A stretch of 64,000 nt of DNA from Bacteroidales bacterium (GCA_029098505.1 JAQXOE010000001.1:1-64000); one strand, 5' to 3'. Shown: positions 35,719 to 43,830, numbered from the stretch's first letter. Notes: a model not told the origin generated them from the letters alone. Made by a program: numbers and translations.

Positions 35719-36728
35719 AGTACAGGTTCTATTATTTTAATCAATTGTTCATTTTCAAGCAGGAATCCGTCGTGGCCGAAGCTTGAATGGATAAGGTGGT
35801 ATTCCATATCAGGTATGGCATTGCGCCAGGTCTCGCTTTCCTGAGGGGTGAAGATGAGATCGGTGTCCACAGCCACTACTATTGCGTGCGCCTTGATGGA
35901 TGCTAGGGCCGAATCCACTCCACCGCGTCCTCTGCCCACGTTGTGGCTGTCAAGGGCGTCACAGAGATATTTATATGAATAGGCATCAAAGTTTCTTTTC
36001 ACGAGTTTCTCTCCCTGGTATCTTTCGTAGGAAGCCGCCCTGCCGGCAAAGAGAGTATCGGGGTCAGCCTCCGCCTGGGTCAGGCCGTAGCCTTCGTGAC
36101 AGCGGTAGGTAATCAGGGCCTGTGCACGGGCGCATTTGAGACCGGTCTCTCCGCCGTGTATGTCCTCGCAGGCGCGGAAACTCGGGTCAGCCTCGAGGGC
36201 CATTCTCTGTGCTTCTGCCATAGCCGAAAGCCAAGGAGAAATGCGCGGAGCTGTGGCTACGAAGGCTACATTCTTGAATAATTCCGGTTCTTCGACAGCC
36301 CACTCGATAGCCTGGAATCCTCCTATCGAGCAGCCGATGAGCAGGTCGATGCTCTCTACTCCCAGTGCTTTTCTTACGGCAATGCTCGCTTTGATCATAT
36401 CCCTTACCGTGGTTGCAGGGAAGTTGAAGAAATACGGTTTTCCGCTTTCCGGGTCAATTGAGGCAGGGGAGCTCGAGCCGTAAGGGGAGCAGAGCATATT
36501 GACGCAGGCTATAAAATACTTTTCGGTATCGAAAAACTTGCCGGGGCCGACGAGCTGCGGCCACCAGTCCTCAGGGTCGCTGTTGGCTGTGAGGGCGTGG
36601 CATATCCAGATTACTTTGTCACCGGGAGCGTAGCTCTCCTTTGAAACGTGGTAAGTGACATCTATGCCGTCAATATGTCCGCCGGCTTCGAAGTTAAATG
36701 AAGCAATATGAAGTCTTTTTTCTATCAT
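35706..36728 (-). CDS. metX: Homoserine O-acetyltransferase
   Basis: 340 residues, alpha/beta hydrolase fold. WICHALTANSDPEDWWPQLVGPGK, NMLCSPYGSSSPASIDPESGKPY and the nucleophile elbow LIGCSIGGFQAIEW (Ser in GCSIGG) match MetX. VAVDTDLIFTPQE and HSSFGHDGFLLE supply the Asp and His of the triad. It acetylates homoserine with acetyl-CoA for methionine synthesis. As the first gene of metX-thrA it sits where the branch to methionine begins. A TAAATTTG box (36748-36755, minus strand) may be its -7 element. Confidence 0.94.
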   Translation of the reverse strand: MIEKRLHIASFNFEAGGHIDGIDVTYHVSKESYAPGDKVIWICHALTANSDPEDWWPQLVGPGKFFDTEKYFIACVNMLCSPYGSSSPASIDPESGKPYFFNFPATTVRDMIKASIAVRKALGVESIDLLIGCSIGGFQAIEWAVEEPELFKNVAFVATAPRISPWLSAMAEAQRMALEADPSFRACEDIHGGETGLKCARAQALITYRCHEGYGLTQAEADPDTLFAGRAASYERYQGEKLVKRNFDAYSYKYLCDALDSHNVGRGRGGVDSALASIKAHAIVVAVDTDLIFTPQESETWRNAIPDMEYHLIHSSFGHDGFLLENEQLIKIIEPVLCKY

Positions 36729-36834
36729 TTCTTTAAAAATCGGACTGCAAATTTAATATAAAGGGTGAAATCCCCATCATTCTTTTGTTTATTTGGAAAA
36801 AGAAGCTATTTTCGTGGTTAAAAGTGATAATTTT

Positions 36835-36842
36835 TACTTTTG
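36835..36842 (+). promoter_or_regulatory. Putative -7 promoter element of the lrp-type gene (TACTTTTG)
   Basis: TACTTTTG matches TAnnTTTG and lies 38 bp ahead of the ATG. The surrounding 150 bp between metX and this gene is strongly A/T-rich and would be the natural site for regulator binding to both genes. Confidence 0.45.
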
Positions 36843-36880
36843 AAGTAGAATATTATTCTAAACTTAACCCTAATTTTGGA

Positions 36881-37354
36881 ATGGCTATATCCCAACTCAC
36901 TCTTGATGAATATGACCTCAATATCCTGAGAACTCTTCAGGAAGATGCACGCCTTACTACCAAGGAACTTGCTGCGAGGGTCAATCTGTCCACGACTCCT
37001 GTTTTCGAAAGACTGAAGAAACTGGAAAAGGCAGGGTATATAAAGAAATATGTGGCGATTCTGGATGCGGAGAAGCTGAATCTCGGTTTTGAGGTTTTCT
37101 GCTCAGTCAAGCTGAAGCAAATGAGCAGGGATGTGGCGAACAATTTCGTGAATGTCATCAAGGATATCCCTCAGGTCAGGGAGTGCTACAATGTTTCAGG
37201 CGAGTTTGACTATATCCTGAAAATAAACGCTCCGAATATGAAGGTTTACAATGAGTTTGTAATCAATGTCCTGGGTACTGTCGATTCAATAGGAAGCATT
37301 CAGTCCACATTCGTAATGAACGAAATAAAACACAGCTACAGTTTGAATCTGTAG
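36881..37354 (+). CDS. Lrp/AsnC family transcriptional regulator
   Basis: 157 residues from the ATG at 36881, preceded by a TTTTGGA stretch; an in-frame start at 36785 would add a hydrophobic, unrelated segment. The N-terminal winged helix-turn-helix reads LDEYDLNILRTLQEDARLTTKELAARVNLSTTPVFERLKKLEKAGYI, and the RAM effector domain follows (VRECYNVSGEFDYILKI). Lrp proteins bind amino acids and control their metabolism. Divergent placement from metX-thrA and nearness to the ilv/leu operon suggest targets among them. The stop codon lies in a 12-bp perfect hairpin. Confidence 0.92.
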   Translation: MAISQLTLDEYDLNILRTLQEDARLTTKELAARVNLSTTPVFERLKKLEKAGYIKKYVAILDAEKLNLGFEVFCSVKLKQMSRDVANNFVNVIKDIPQVRECYNVSGEFDYILKINAPNMKVYNEFVINVLGTVDSIGSIQSTFVMNEIKHSYSLNL

Positions 37355-37360
37355 CTGTGT
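37330..37360 (-). terminator. Intrinsic terminator between convergent genes
   Basis: ACACAGCTACAG (37330-37341) and CTGTAGCTGTGT (37349-37360) form a perfect 12-bp stem with a 7-nt loop. The minus strand continues TTTATTT, so it serves best as terminator for the small secreted-protein gene. It overlaps the last codons and stop of the Lrp-type gene. Confidence 0.7.
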
Positions 37361-37366
37361 CCGATG

Positions 37367-37834
37367 TCATTTCCCTGTGAAAATCCGTATGTCTCTTATG
37401 TCGTAACTGACCGCAATTCCCGCGGGCACCCTGTGGTAGCTGACCGTCAGGTCGCAGGTAGGATTCAGTGGCTTGGTGACCTTGTAGATACGTCTCAGGT
37501 TCTTGGATAACTTGGCGTCAGAAGCCACGATATCAGCCTGAAGCGTGTTCTGCAGGGATTTGTTGAACTTCATATCGTGTATGGTGACAGTGCTGCTGTC
37601 CTTCCATTCAATCTTGCTGTAAATCCAGATTTCAGGAGCAAGTTCTATGGCCTTTAAAAACTGTTCCTGCTTGTTCGGACTTCTGAGCGTATCAGTAAAA
37701 TGCATATCCGATTTGGAACGTTCAGTCGCGCGTGCTTCGTTGCTGCAGAATAGAAGCGAGCCCAGAATCATAGCCAATGAAGTCAAAAATTTCAGTATTA
37801 TGAGATTGCGTATTACTTTCTTTTTCTTGCCCAT
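37367..37834 (-). CDS. Small secreted or membrane-anchored protein of unknown function
   Basis: 155 residues from the ATG at 37834 (MGKKKKVIRNLIILKFLTSL; a TTG at 37855 is the alternative). The start has a basic region, a hydrophobic segment and an ARA-type end near residue 38, a plausible signal peptide. The mature part is polar, with a predicted beta-rich stretch (WKDSSTVTIHDMKFNKSLQN; CDLTVSYHRVPAGIAVSYDI). I do not recognise the family. It ends at the shared terminator and has no evident operon partner. Confidence 0.6.
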   Translation of the reverse strand: MGKKKKVIRNLIILKFLTSLAMILGSLLFCSNEARATERSKSDMHFTDTLRSPNKQEQFLKAIELAPEIWIYSKIEWKDSSTVTIHDMKFNKSLQNTLQADIVASDAKLSKNLRRIYKVTKPLNPTCDLTVSYHRVPAGIAVSYDIRDIRIFTGK

Positions 37835-37897
37835 CCGAGTATTAGTTAGGTTCAAGTTTCTGCGCTATGCAATAATCTTGCCGAGTTTATGTTCGGC

Positions 37898-39748
37898 TCA
37901 TTTCCTGGCCGCGGCCTGATTCTGAGCCAGGACCCTGAAGAAATTGCCTCCCCATATTTTGGCGAGTTCCTCTTCGCTGTATCCTTTCTCCAACAGCTTT
38001 TCTGTGATGCGTATCATATTGTTGCTGCCTTCAACTCCAATGATTCCGCCACCGCCGTCGAAGTCCGAGCCTATTCCTACGTGGTCTATTCCGGCTACTT
38101 TTATGCAATGCTCTATGTGTTCTATCAGGTCGTCGATATCAGCTCCTGCAGGGTCACCGCTGAGATATCCGCTGAAGATGCAGACCTGGATGACTCCTCC
38201 GTTGGCCTTAAGTGCCCTTAGCTGTTCGTCGTCAAGGTTCCTGTCGTGCGAGTAAACATCCTTTGCACCGCTGTGAGAGCAGATGACCGGGAGTTTGCTG
38301 TATTTCATAACGTCATAGAATGTGCCCCTGCTGGCGTGACTCAGGTCAATCAAAACCCCGAGCCTGTTCATCTCCTTAACCACCTTTCTGCCGAATTCCG
38401 TCAGTCCGAGATTTTCGTCCTCCGTACGTGTGGAGCTGTGGCAGATCATATTGTCATAGCTATGGCAAAGGGTGATGTATCCTACGCCCAAGTCTCTGAA
38501 TTTCTTGATGTTGCGCAAATCTCCTCCGAGGCCGTAACCGTTCTCGATTCCGATGAAGAAGGCTTTCTTGCCTTCGGCCTTGAGTTTCAGCGCATCCTCC
38601 ATTGTCACTGCCAATCCGCAGGCATCGGCATTGCCCTCAATCTGCTGATGAATAGAGGCAATGATGCTTTCGCAGCTGGCGGCTGCCTTGGCGAGCGATT
38701 CTCCGTCTTCATCCCTTTGCGAGAGGAAGGCTGCGAGATATTGCGCATCGAGATAGCCTTCCCTCATCTTCGGGATGCTGACCTGCTGGTGCGACCTTGC
38801 CCCGAGACTGCCTCCTCTGCTGAAGCCGAGCGGAGTGTCGCAATGGGTGTCAACTGAGATTATCCTGGAGTGTATATCCTTTGCTCGTGCGAAGAGGCTG
38901 GCCTGTGAGACAAAGTGCTTGAAAATCTTCAGCTGCACGGTGTCACCTGCGGCAGTATTGAGTTCTGGATGGAATTGCACTGCCATAATCTGTCTTGCTG
39001 GATAAGCCTCCACTGCCTCAATGATGCCGTCCGGGCTCCAGGCTGTGGCCTTCAGGCCTTTTGCCAGCCTGTCTATACCCTGATGGTGACGGCTGTTGAC
39101 TCCCAGTTCCGTACGCCCGAGTATGTCTGCAAGAAGCGAATTGCCCTCAATCCTGATATCGTGGGCGGGTACGAGGGAATTGTCATATACACCGTGCTTG
39201 ATTTCTGACGGGTGCTCGCTCGGGATGTCCTGAATGAGGCTTCCTCCCATCGCGACATTCACCATCTGGAGGCCGCGGCACACTCCGAGTATAGGGATAT
39301 TGCGATCCATTGCCATCTTGAAAAGCATCAGTTCGTAGTAGTCACGCTTATCGTTGATGCTTCCGCATTTTTCGCTCTTTTCCTCTTCGTACCAGGATGG
39401 ATTGATATCCTCACCGCCGCTGAACATCACTCCGTCAAGCATATAGAGCAGTGCTTCCATAGTGCTGATGTCCTCGCTTACGGGTATGATGAGCGGAATT
39501 CCTCCTGCGAGTTCAATGCTCTTGGTGCAGGTGGCTTTCATACTGCTGCTGACACTGACTCCGATTAGCGGTCTGCGTGTTTCCTGCTGTCCGCGGCCTT
39601 CCTCAAGCCCAGCGCCCGCGTCGATGGAGTTGTAATAGGCGCTGAGTGCCGGCCCGTAAGGGGACTGCTGCTGTCTCTGTGCGAAGGCATCATTGCCATA
39701 GGCAAGGGCAATGATGCCGCTCAAAATGATGAAAATGCTTTTCTTCAT
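37898..39748 (-). CDS. Secreted fusion of a PuuD-like gamma-glutamyl hydrolase and an M19 (renal-type) dipeptidase
   Basis: 616 residues with a signal peptide (MKKSIFIILSGIIALAYGND). Residues 58-285 are a class I glutamine-amidotransferase-like hydrolase: the nucleophile Cys157 is in ILGVCRGLQ and the His/Glu pair in AVQFHPE (His260), as in gamma-glutamyl-GABA hydrolase PuuD. Residues 295-616 form an M19 dipeptidase with all zinc ligands visible: HxD in SVDTHCDTP (302/304), Glu in GIENGYG, His in DLSHAS and CSHSGAK, Asp in GIGSDFDG. The likely role is periplasmic breakdown of gamma-glutamyl peptides followed by dipeptide cleavage. A single start-to-stop frame makes it a true fusion. Confidence 0.88.
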   Translation of the reverse strand: MKKSIFIILSGIIALAYGNDAFAQRQQQSPYGPALSAYYNSIDAGAGLEEGRGQQETRRPLIGVSVSSSMKATCTKSIELAGGIPLIIPVSEDISTMEALLYMLDGVMFSGGEDINPSWYEEEKSEKCGSINDKRDYYELMLFKMAMDRNIPILGVCRGLQMVNVAMGGSLIQDIPSEHPSEIKHGVYDNSLVPAHDIRIEGNSLLADILGRTELGVNSRHHQGIDRLAKGLKATAWSPDGIIEAVEAYPARQIMAVQFHPELNTAAGDTVQLKIFKHFVSQASLFARAKDIHSRIISVDTHCDTPLGFSRGGSLGARSHQQVSIPKMREGYLDAQYLAAFLSQRDEDGESLAKAAASCESIIASIHQQIEGNADACGLAVTMEDALKLKAEGKKAFFIGIENGYGLGGDLRNIKKFRDLGVGYITLCHSYDNMICHSSTRTEDENLGLTEFGRKVVKEMNRLGVLIDLSHASRGTFYDVMKYSKLPVICSHSGAKDVYSHDRNLDDEQLRALKANGGVIQVCIFSGYLSGDPAGADIDDLIEHIEHCIKVAGIDHVGIGSDFDGGGGIIGVEGSNNMIRITEKLLEKGYSEEELAKIWGGNFFRVLAQNQAAARK

Positions 39749-39796
39749 ATGTTCTGGTCTTTATTTTCAATTATTAATTGGCGCTTCTGCGAGCTT

Positions 39797-41218
39797 TCAC
39801 TCCCAACCCTCAAGGCTGTCTGCTTCCTCTGCGAAGACCTTGCGCTTATCGAAAACCGGGTCCTTGATGCCTTCATTGCGCTGTTTTCTGTAATCCGCAA
39901 TCAGCTTGAAACCCTTGCTGCTGAGGAGGATCAGGGCACTGACATTGACAAGAGTGAGGAAACCCATCGAAAGGTCGACAAATGCCCAGGCCGTCTGCAA
40001 GGTGAGGAAAGCGCCGAGTATCATCATTGCAAAGGTGATGCATCTGTAGATTCCGACCGCGGCATTCTCGATTTTCCGTGCCTTGTGCGAGAAAAGGTAG
40101 CGGATGTTCGTTTCTCCATAATAGTAATTGGCAATGACGGTGCTGAACGCGAAGAGGAAGATGGCTGCGGTGATGAAATATTTGCCGGCAATGCCGATCT
40201 GCGATTCTAGGCTGTGGCTCGTGAGTATGATGCCATCCTCGCCATTGCCAAGCTGCCCGGAGAGGAGGATGATGAAGGCTGTGCACGAGCAAATGACGAT
40301 GGTGTCAATGAAAACGCCGAGCGCCTGTACGAGTCCCTGTTTCACAGGATGCGAGGTGTCGGCAATCGCTGCTGCGTTCGGAGTGGAACCTTCGCCAGCT
40401 TCGTTCGAGAACAGTCCGCGCTTGACACCCTGAAGGATGGCCGCGCCAATCATACCTCCTCCAATCTGCCTTATGCCGAAAGCGCTCTTGAAAATGAGGG
40501 CAATCACGCCGGGAACAGCTGTGATGTTCATTGCGATGACGACCAGGGCAAGAAGGATGTATCCTATGGCCATAAATGGGACAATGTAGCTGACTATCAG
40601 CGAGATGCGAGTGACGCCTCCGACCACAATGATGAAAAGCAGAACAGCCAGTCCGATGGCGAGAGGCAATGCGCTGACATTGAAGGTGTCAGAGAGAGCC
40701 GATACGATGGTTTGAGACTGAACAATGTTCTGCGCCATTCCGAAAGAGAGAATCATCAGTACGGAAAAAACGACTCCCATCCACTTCTTACCAAGTCCGC
40801 TCTCCATATAGTAGGCAGGTCCGCCATAAAAGGCATCCTGTCCCTTTTTCTTGTAGAGCTGTGCCAATGAAGCTTCGAAGAAGGCAGTGGCAGCACCGAA
40901 AAAGGCCATTAGCCACATCCAGAATACAGCTCCCGGACCGCCAATGAAGATGGCGGAGGCAACTCCTGCCAGGTTTCCTGTTCCTACACGGCTTGCCAAG
41001 GATACTGCAAAGGCTTGAAAAGAACCAATCTTCTTTCCCTCCGGATAAATTGTCTTGTGCGGATTCTTGTCCTTTCCGAGTATTATGCGTATGGCATCCT
41101 TGAAATAGCGAAACTGTATACCGCGACTACGGAAGGTGAAGTAGAGCGCAGCGCCGACAAGCACTACAGTGATAATGTAAGACCAAACGAAGTCATTGAT
41201 GAGATTCAGTTTTTCCAT
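39797..41218 (-). CDS. Sodium:alanine symporter (AGCS family)
   Basis: 473 residues from the ATG at 41218, with an AGGAT ribosome-binding sequence just upstream; a TTG at 41230 is less likely. About eleven membrane helices. The family signature lies in SLASRVGTGNLAGVASAIFIGGPGAVFWMWLMAFFGAAT near residues 60-100, and FSNEAGEGSTPNAAAIADTSHPVKQG is the second hallmark. It imports alanine or glycine (perhaps D-alanine) with sodium. The gene downstream is the dipeptidase fusion, so uptake of released amino acids is a sensible link. Confidence 0.92.
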   Translation of the reverse strand: MEKLNLINDFVWSYIITVVLVGAALYFTFRSRGIQFRYFKDAIRIILGKDKNPHKTIYPEGKKIGSFQAFAVSLASRVGTGNLAGVASAIFIGGPGAVFWMWLMAFFGAATAFFEASLAQLYKKKGQDAFYGGPAYYMESGLGKKWMGVVFSVLMILSFGMAQNIVQSQTIVSALSDTFNVSALPLAIGLAVLLFIIVVGGVTRISLIVSYIVPFMAIGYILLALVVIAMNITAVPGVIALIFKSAFGIRQIGGGMIGAAILQGVKRGLFSNEAGEGSTPNAAAIADTSHPVKQGLVQALGVFIDTIVICSCTAFIILLSGQLGNGEDGIILTSHSLESQIGIAGKYFITAAIFLFAFSTVIANYYYGETNIRYLFSHKARKIENAAVGIYRCITFAMMILGAFLTLQTAWAFVDLSMGFLTLVNVSALILLSSKGFKLIADYRKQRNEGIKDPVFDKRKVFAEEADSLEGWE

Positions 41219-41493
41219 ATATCCTACCAACTAACTAGTTATCGCATTTCAAGCAGGCTGAGCTGTTTCAGCTTCCTGCCGGCTAATCTGTCCTTGACTT
41301 CTTGCCGGTATCTGCTTTGGATACTAAATCCTTGCCCAGGTTCTAGTTCTCTACCGGCTAACTCTTCGCAATGTAGGAATTTTTCTCGAAAATATAAGCT
41401 CAGCGGAGAAATTTTCTGTCGGACCCGTCGGAAGGCTCTGCAAGAGTTCCGCTTCGCTCCATCTGAAGCCGGTCATAAGGCTATGAGGTAGCC

Positions 41494-41539
41494 GTGGGTT
41501 GAGGCGAGGTGGTGTGGGTTGAGGCGAGGTGGCCGTGGG
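41494..41539. repeat. Short tandem GC-rich repeat (about 20 bp, two copies plus partial)
   Basis: GTGGGTTGAGGCGAGGTG occurs twice, 20-22 bp apart, then a partial GTGGGG. As with the 39-bp array near 11771, it abuts the GGTTAG end of the palindromic element. Confidence 0.65.
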
Positions 41540-41636
41540 GTCTAACCCATTGTGTATCAATGCTTTAGTTAATTGTCCATGGTAAAATTTACCCATAGAC
41601 AAATGCTTATCTTACCGAGTATCAATCACTTATCCC
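41540..41636 (-). repeat. Dispersed palindromic element, copy B
   Basis: The minus strand matches copy A (11683-11774) through TTGATA-TC-G-AAGATAAGCA, TTGTCTATGGG, ACCAT-GACAA, CATTGATAC and GGGTTAG. Its inverted repeat has drifted (TTGTCTATGG against CCATGGACAA) so the stem is weaker than in copy A. It lies immediately ahead of a truncated gene fragment on the plus strand. Confidence 0.7.
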
Positions 41637-41639
41637 CCA

Positions 41640-41840
41640 CGCATACCTTTTGATGACAAGTATAGTGCTCCTTCAACAGGCGATCCTAAGGTGTTCGTCA
41701 AGTATTTTTGCGTCAACACCGTCACCGGTGAGAAGTCAGGAGAGATGCTTGGAGTTGCAAGCTACACCGAGTCAGAGTAGGACGGAAACAAATTCGTAGG
41801 TCGAGAGACCAATAAATTCAGAACGCCCTCCGTGGAGTAA
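41640..41840 (+). pseudogene. Orphan C-terminal fragment of an unknown protein
   Basis: The plus-strand frame ending at TAG 41778-41780 reads RIPFDDKYSAPSTGDP, then KVFVKYFCVNTVTGEK, SGEMLGVASYTESE. After that TAG the same frame continues DGNKFVGRETNKFRTPSVE to a TAA at 41838-41840, so the TAG may itself be a nonsense change. There is no start codon and no N-terminal part: the frame runs back into the palindromic element. Composition looks like real coding DNA. I do not recognise the family. It probably marks an old deletion or insertion beside the tRNA gene. Confidence 0.5.
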
Positions 41841-41926
41841 TTCGCGAAGGGTTGTTTCAAGGCAGGGGATTGTCCGAAAATAATCTTCGCGGATTCTTTG
41901 GGATAATTTTGGGACAATTTTAAACT

Positions 41927-41960
41927 AAAAACCCCTCCGAGATATTCTCAAAGGGGTTTT
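41927..41960 (-). terminator. Intrinsic terminator downstream of the tRNA-Arg gene
   Basis: AAAACCCCT and AGGGGTTTT form a 9-bp inverted repeat about 3 nt past the tRNA 3' end, with an internal GAGAATATCTC hairpin in the loop. On the minus strand the T-rich arm follows the G-run, as expected for intrinsic termination. Confidence 0.75.
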
Positions 41961-41962
41961 CG

Positions 41963-42036
41963 TGACTCCTACAGGATTCAAACCTGTAACCTTTTGATCC
42001 GTAGTCAAATGCTCTATTCAGTTGAGCTAAGGAGCC
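41963..42036 (-). tRNA. tRNA-Arg (anticodon ACG)
   Basis: The minus strand folds as a 74-nt tRNA. The acceptor stem is GGCTCCT/AGGAGTC with one G-U pair, the D arm TAGCTCAACTGAATAGAGCA, and the anticodon stem TTTGA/TCAAA around loop CTACGGA, giving anticodon ACG. The T arm is ACAGG-TTTGAAT-CCTGT. The discriminator base is A and CCA is not encoded. It lies 27 bp downstream of rplS on the same strand. Confidence 0.95.
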
Positions 42037-42040
42037 GTTT

Positions 42041-42056
42041 CAGGACTACAGTCCTG
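42041..42056 (-). other. Hairpin between rplS and tRNA-Arg
   Basis: CAGGACT and AGTCCTG pair perfectly around 2 nt. No T-run follows on the minus strand (AAACGG), so the tRNA is probably read through from rplS and the hairpin may mark a processing site. Confidence 0.45.
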
Positions 42057-42063
42057 TTATTTT

Positions 42064-42438
42064 TTACTCGGCGTTCTTGATTGAGAACTTCTTCTCCTTG
42101 ATTCTTGCCTTCTTACCAGCGAGCTTCCTGAGGTAGAAGATACGTGCTCTGCGAACCTTTCCGATCTTGTTGAGTTCGATAGATTCAATTGAAGGAAGCT
42201 CGTAAGGGAAGATTCTCTCCACACCTACACCACCTGAAACCTTGCGGATAGTGAAGGTTCTAGTGTAAGGAGTAGCGCCGCAAATCTGAATAACAACGCC
42301 TCTGAACTTCTGAAGTCTCTCCTTGTCACCCTCCTTGATTCTGTAGGTCACGGTGATGGTGTCACCGGCCTTGAACTCTGGATATGAAGCAGCTTTGTTC
42401 TGTGAAAATGCCTGCTCAACAATCTTAATGTAATCCAT
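42064..42438 (-). CDS. rplS: 50S ribosomal protein L19
   Basis: 124 residues. FKAGDTITVTYRIKEGDKERLQKFRGVVIQICG, FTIRKVSGGVGVERIFPYELPSIESIELNKIGKVRRARIFYLR and the basic KKARIKEKK tail are all classical L19 features. It sits at the 30S-50S interface. In many bacteria it follows trmD and rpsP; here it stands alone with its own promoter and a tRNA gene behind it. Confidence 0.98.
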   Translation of the reverse strand: MDYIKIVEQAFSQNKAASYPEFKAGDTITVTYRIKEGDKERLQKFRGVVIQICGATPYTRTFTIRKVSGGVGVERIFPYELPSIESIELNKIGKVRRARIFYLRKLAGKKARIKEKKFSIKNAE

Positions 42439-42512
42439 TTTTTCAAAATAGCTTTTGGTGCAACATCACTTAATCATTACCCTAAAACAGTGAGAGGTTG
42501 CGTTTGGGATTG

Positions 42513-42543
42513 CAAAGGTAGGCATTTAATTTAAAACTGCAAA
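42513..42543 (-). promoter_or_regulatory. Promoter of rplS (TTTG-N19-TACCTTTG)
   Basis: On the minus strand TTTG (42540-42543) and TACCTTTG (42513-42520) are separated by 19 nt, a near-perfect Bacteroidetes promoter. The start point is near 42506, giving about a 68-nt leader. Confidence 0.8.
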
Positions 42544-42619
42544 CTTTTTAAGGAAAATTTACAGTGGAATCTTACTGCCTGACGACCAGCCTCCGTAATC
42601 TCTTCCAAGCACATCGCTT

Positions 42620-43813
42620 TTAGAAGATATTCTTCTCCTTTTCGAAGAGGTTCCTGTCGTCCCTGCTGAGATCAGGTGTGAAGGACTTGCTGTCCTGCAT
42701 CTTCTCCATTGCCTTACGCTCGTCACGGCTCAGCTTGCGAGGAATCCATACAAGTATTTTTACGTAGAGGTCACCTCTGCCGCTTCCGTAGCCTTGAACT
42801 GATGGGAGTCCTTTGCCCCTGAGCTTTACGACGGTGCCTGACTGCGTTCCGGCTTCAAGCTTGACTTTATAATTGCCATCAAGACAAGGCACAGATATTT
42901 CGCAGCCGAGCATTGCTTCCATTACGGAGATTATCCTGGTGTAGAAGAGGTTGTTGCCGTCACGCTTGAGTTCCGGGTGCTCCACTTCCTTGATTACCAC
43001 GAGCAAATCTCCATTGACACCGTTGTGTGGGGCAGCGTGGCCCTCGCCGCGGACATTGATCTGCATTCCATTCTCAACTCCTGCCGGAATCTTGACCCTC
43101 ACGGTTTCGCGTTTGCGGACGAGGCCGCTTCCGTTGCAGCTGCGGCAAGGATTGGAGACAATCTGTCCTTCTCCGTTGCACTGAGGGCAGGTGTTGTATG
43201 TGATGGTCCTACCGAAGAGGGAATTGCTAACACTCTGTACCTGTCCCTGGCCTTTGCAGGTAGGGCAGGTCTTTATGTCTGAGCTGTTCTTGGTTCCCTG
43301 GCCGCCGCAGTCTGCGCAAGGTCTGCTGCGCTCGATGGTGACATCCTTTTCGCATCCATTGGCAATCTCTTCGAGCGTCAAGGCGACGCTCGTTCTGATG
43401 TCACGACCGCGATAGCTGCGCTTCTGGGGTCCTTGATTGCCTCCTCCGAAACCGCTGAAGCCTCCGAAGCCTCCGAAACCTCCGAAGCCGGCACCTCCGA
43501 AGAGGTCGCGCAGTATGTCATTGAGGTTGCTGAATCCGGCTCCGTTGAAGTCGAATCCGCCAGCTCCGTTTTCTACACCGCTGAAACCGAACTGGTCGTA
43601 ACGTGCCTTCTTGTCAGGGTCGCTGAGGACTGTGTATGCCTCTGATGCTTCCTTGAAGTTCTCTTCGGCCGTTTTCTTTTCCTGATCCGTGCCGTTTACC
43701 CAGCGGTCAGGATGCCATTTGAGCGCGGCCTTTCTGTACGCGCTCTTGATATCATCTGCTGAGGCACCCTTCTGGAGGCCGAGCACCTCATAATAGTCTC
43801 TTTTCTGTGCCAT
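42620..43813 (-). CDS. dnaJ: Chaperone protein DnaJ
   Basis: 397 residues. The J-domain (KRDYYEVLGLQKGASADDIKSAYRKAALKWHPDR) has the HPD motif, and a Gly/Phe-rich linker (GGFGGFGGFSGFGG) follows. Four CxxCxGxG-type zinc-finger repeats span residues about 160-230 (CADCGGQG, CPTCKGQG, CPQCNGEG, CRSCNGSG), then the substrate-binding C-terminal domains. Co-chaperone of DnaK. It lies 17 bp after grpE. Confidence 0.98.
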   Translation of the reverse strand: MAQKRDYYEVLGLQKGASADDIKSAYRKAALKWHPDRWVNGTDQEKKTAEENFKEASEAYTVLSDPDKKARYDQFGFSGVENGAGGFDFNGAGFSNLNDILRDLFGGAGFGGFGGFGGFSGFGGGNQGPQKRSYRGRDIRTSVALTLEEIANGCEKDVTIERSRPCADCGGQGTKNSSDIKTCPTCKGQGQVQSVSNSLFGRTITYNTCPQCNGEGQIVSNPCRSCNGSGLVRKRETVRVKIPAGVENGMQINVRGEGHAAPHNGVNGDLLVVIKEVEHPELKRDGNNLFYTRIISVMEAMLGCEISVPCLDGNYKVKLEAGTQSGTVVKLRGKGLPSVQGYGSGRGDLYVKILVWIPRKLSRDERKAMEKMQDSKSFTPDLSRDDRNLFEKEKNIF

Positions 43814-43830
43814 TTTTCACTATCTGCTTT

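Larger units (their letters stand above)
41219..41962. other. Repeat-rich intergenic scar between the symporter and the tRNA gene
   Basis: About 740 bp without an intact gene. From left to right: imperfect direct repeats of a 22-nt motif (GTTTCAGCTTCCTGCCGGCTAA near 41263 and TTCTAGTTCTCTACCGGCTAA near 41341), a tandem 20-bp GC-rich unit (about 41490-41535), the second copy of the palindromic element, an orphan gene fragment, an unremarkable stretch with a CGCGAAG/CTTCGCG inverted pair (about 41853-41910), and the tRNA terminator. Confidence 0.6.
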
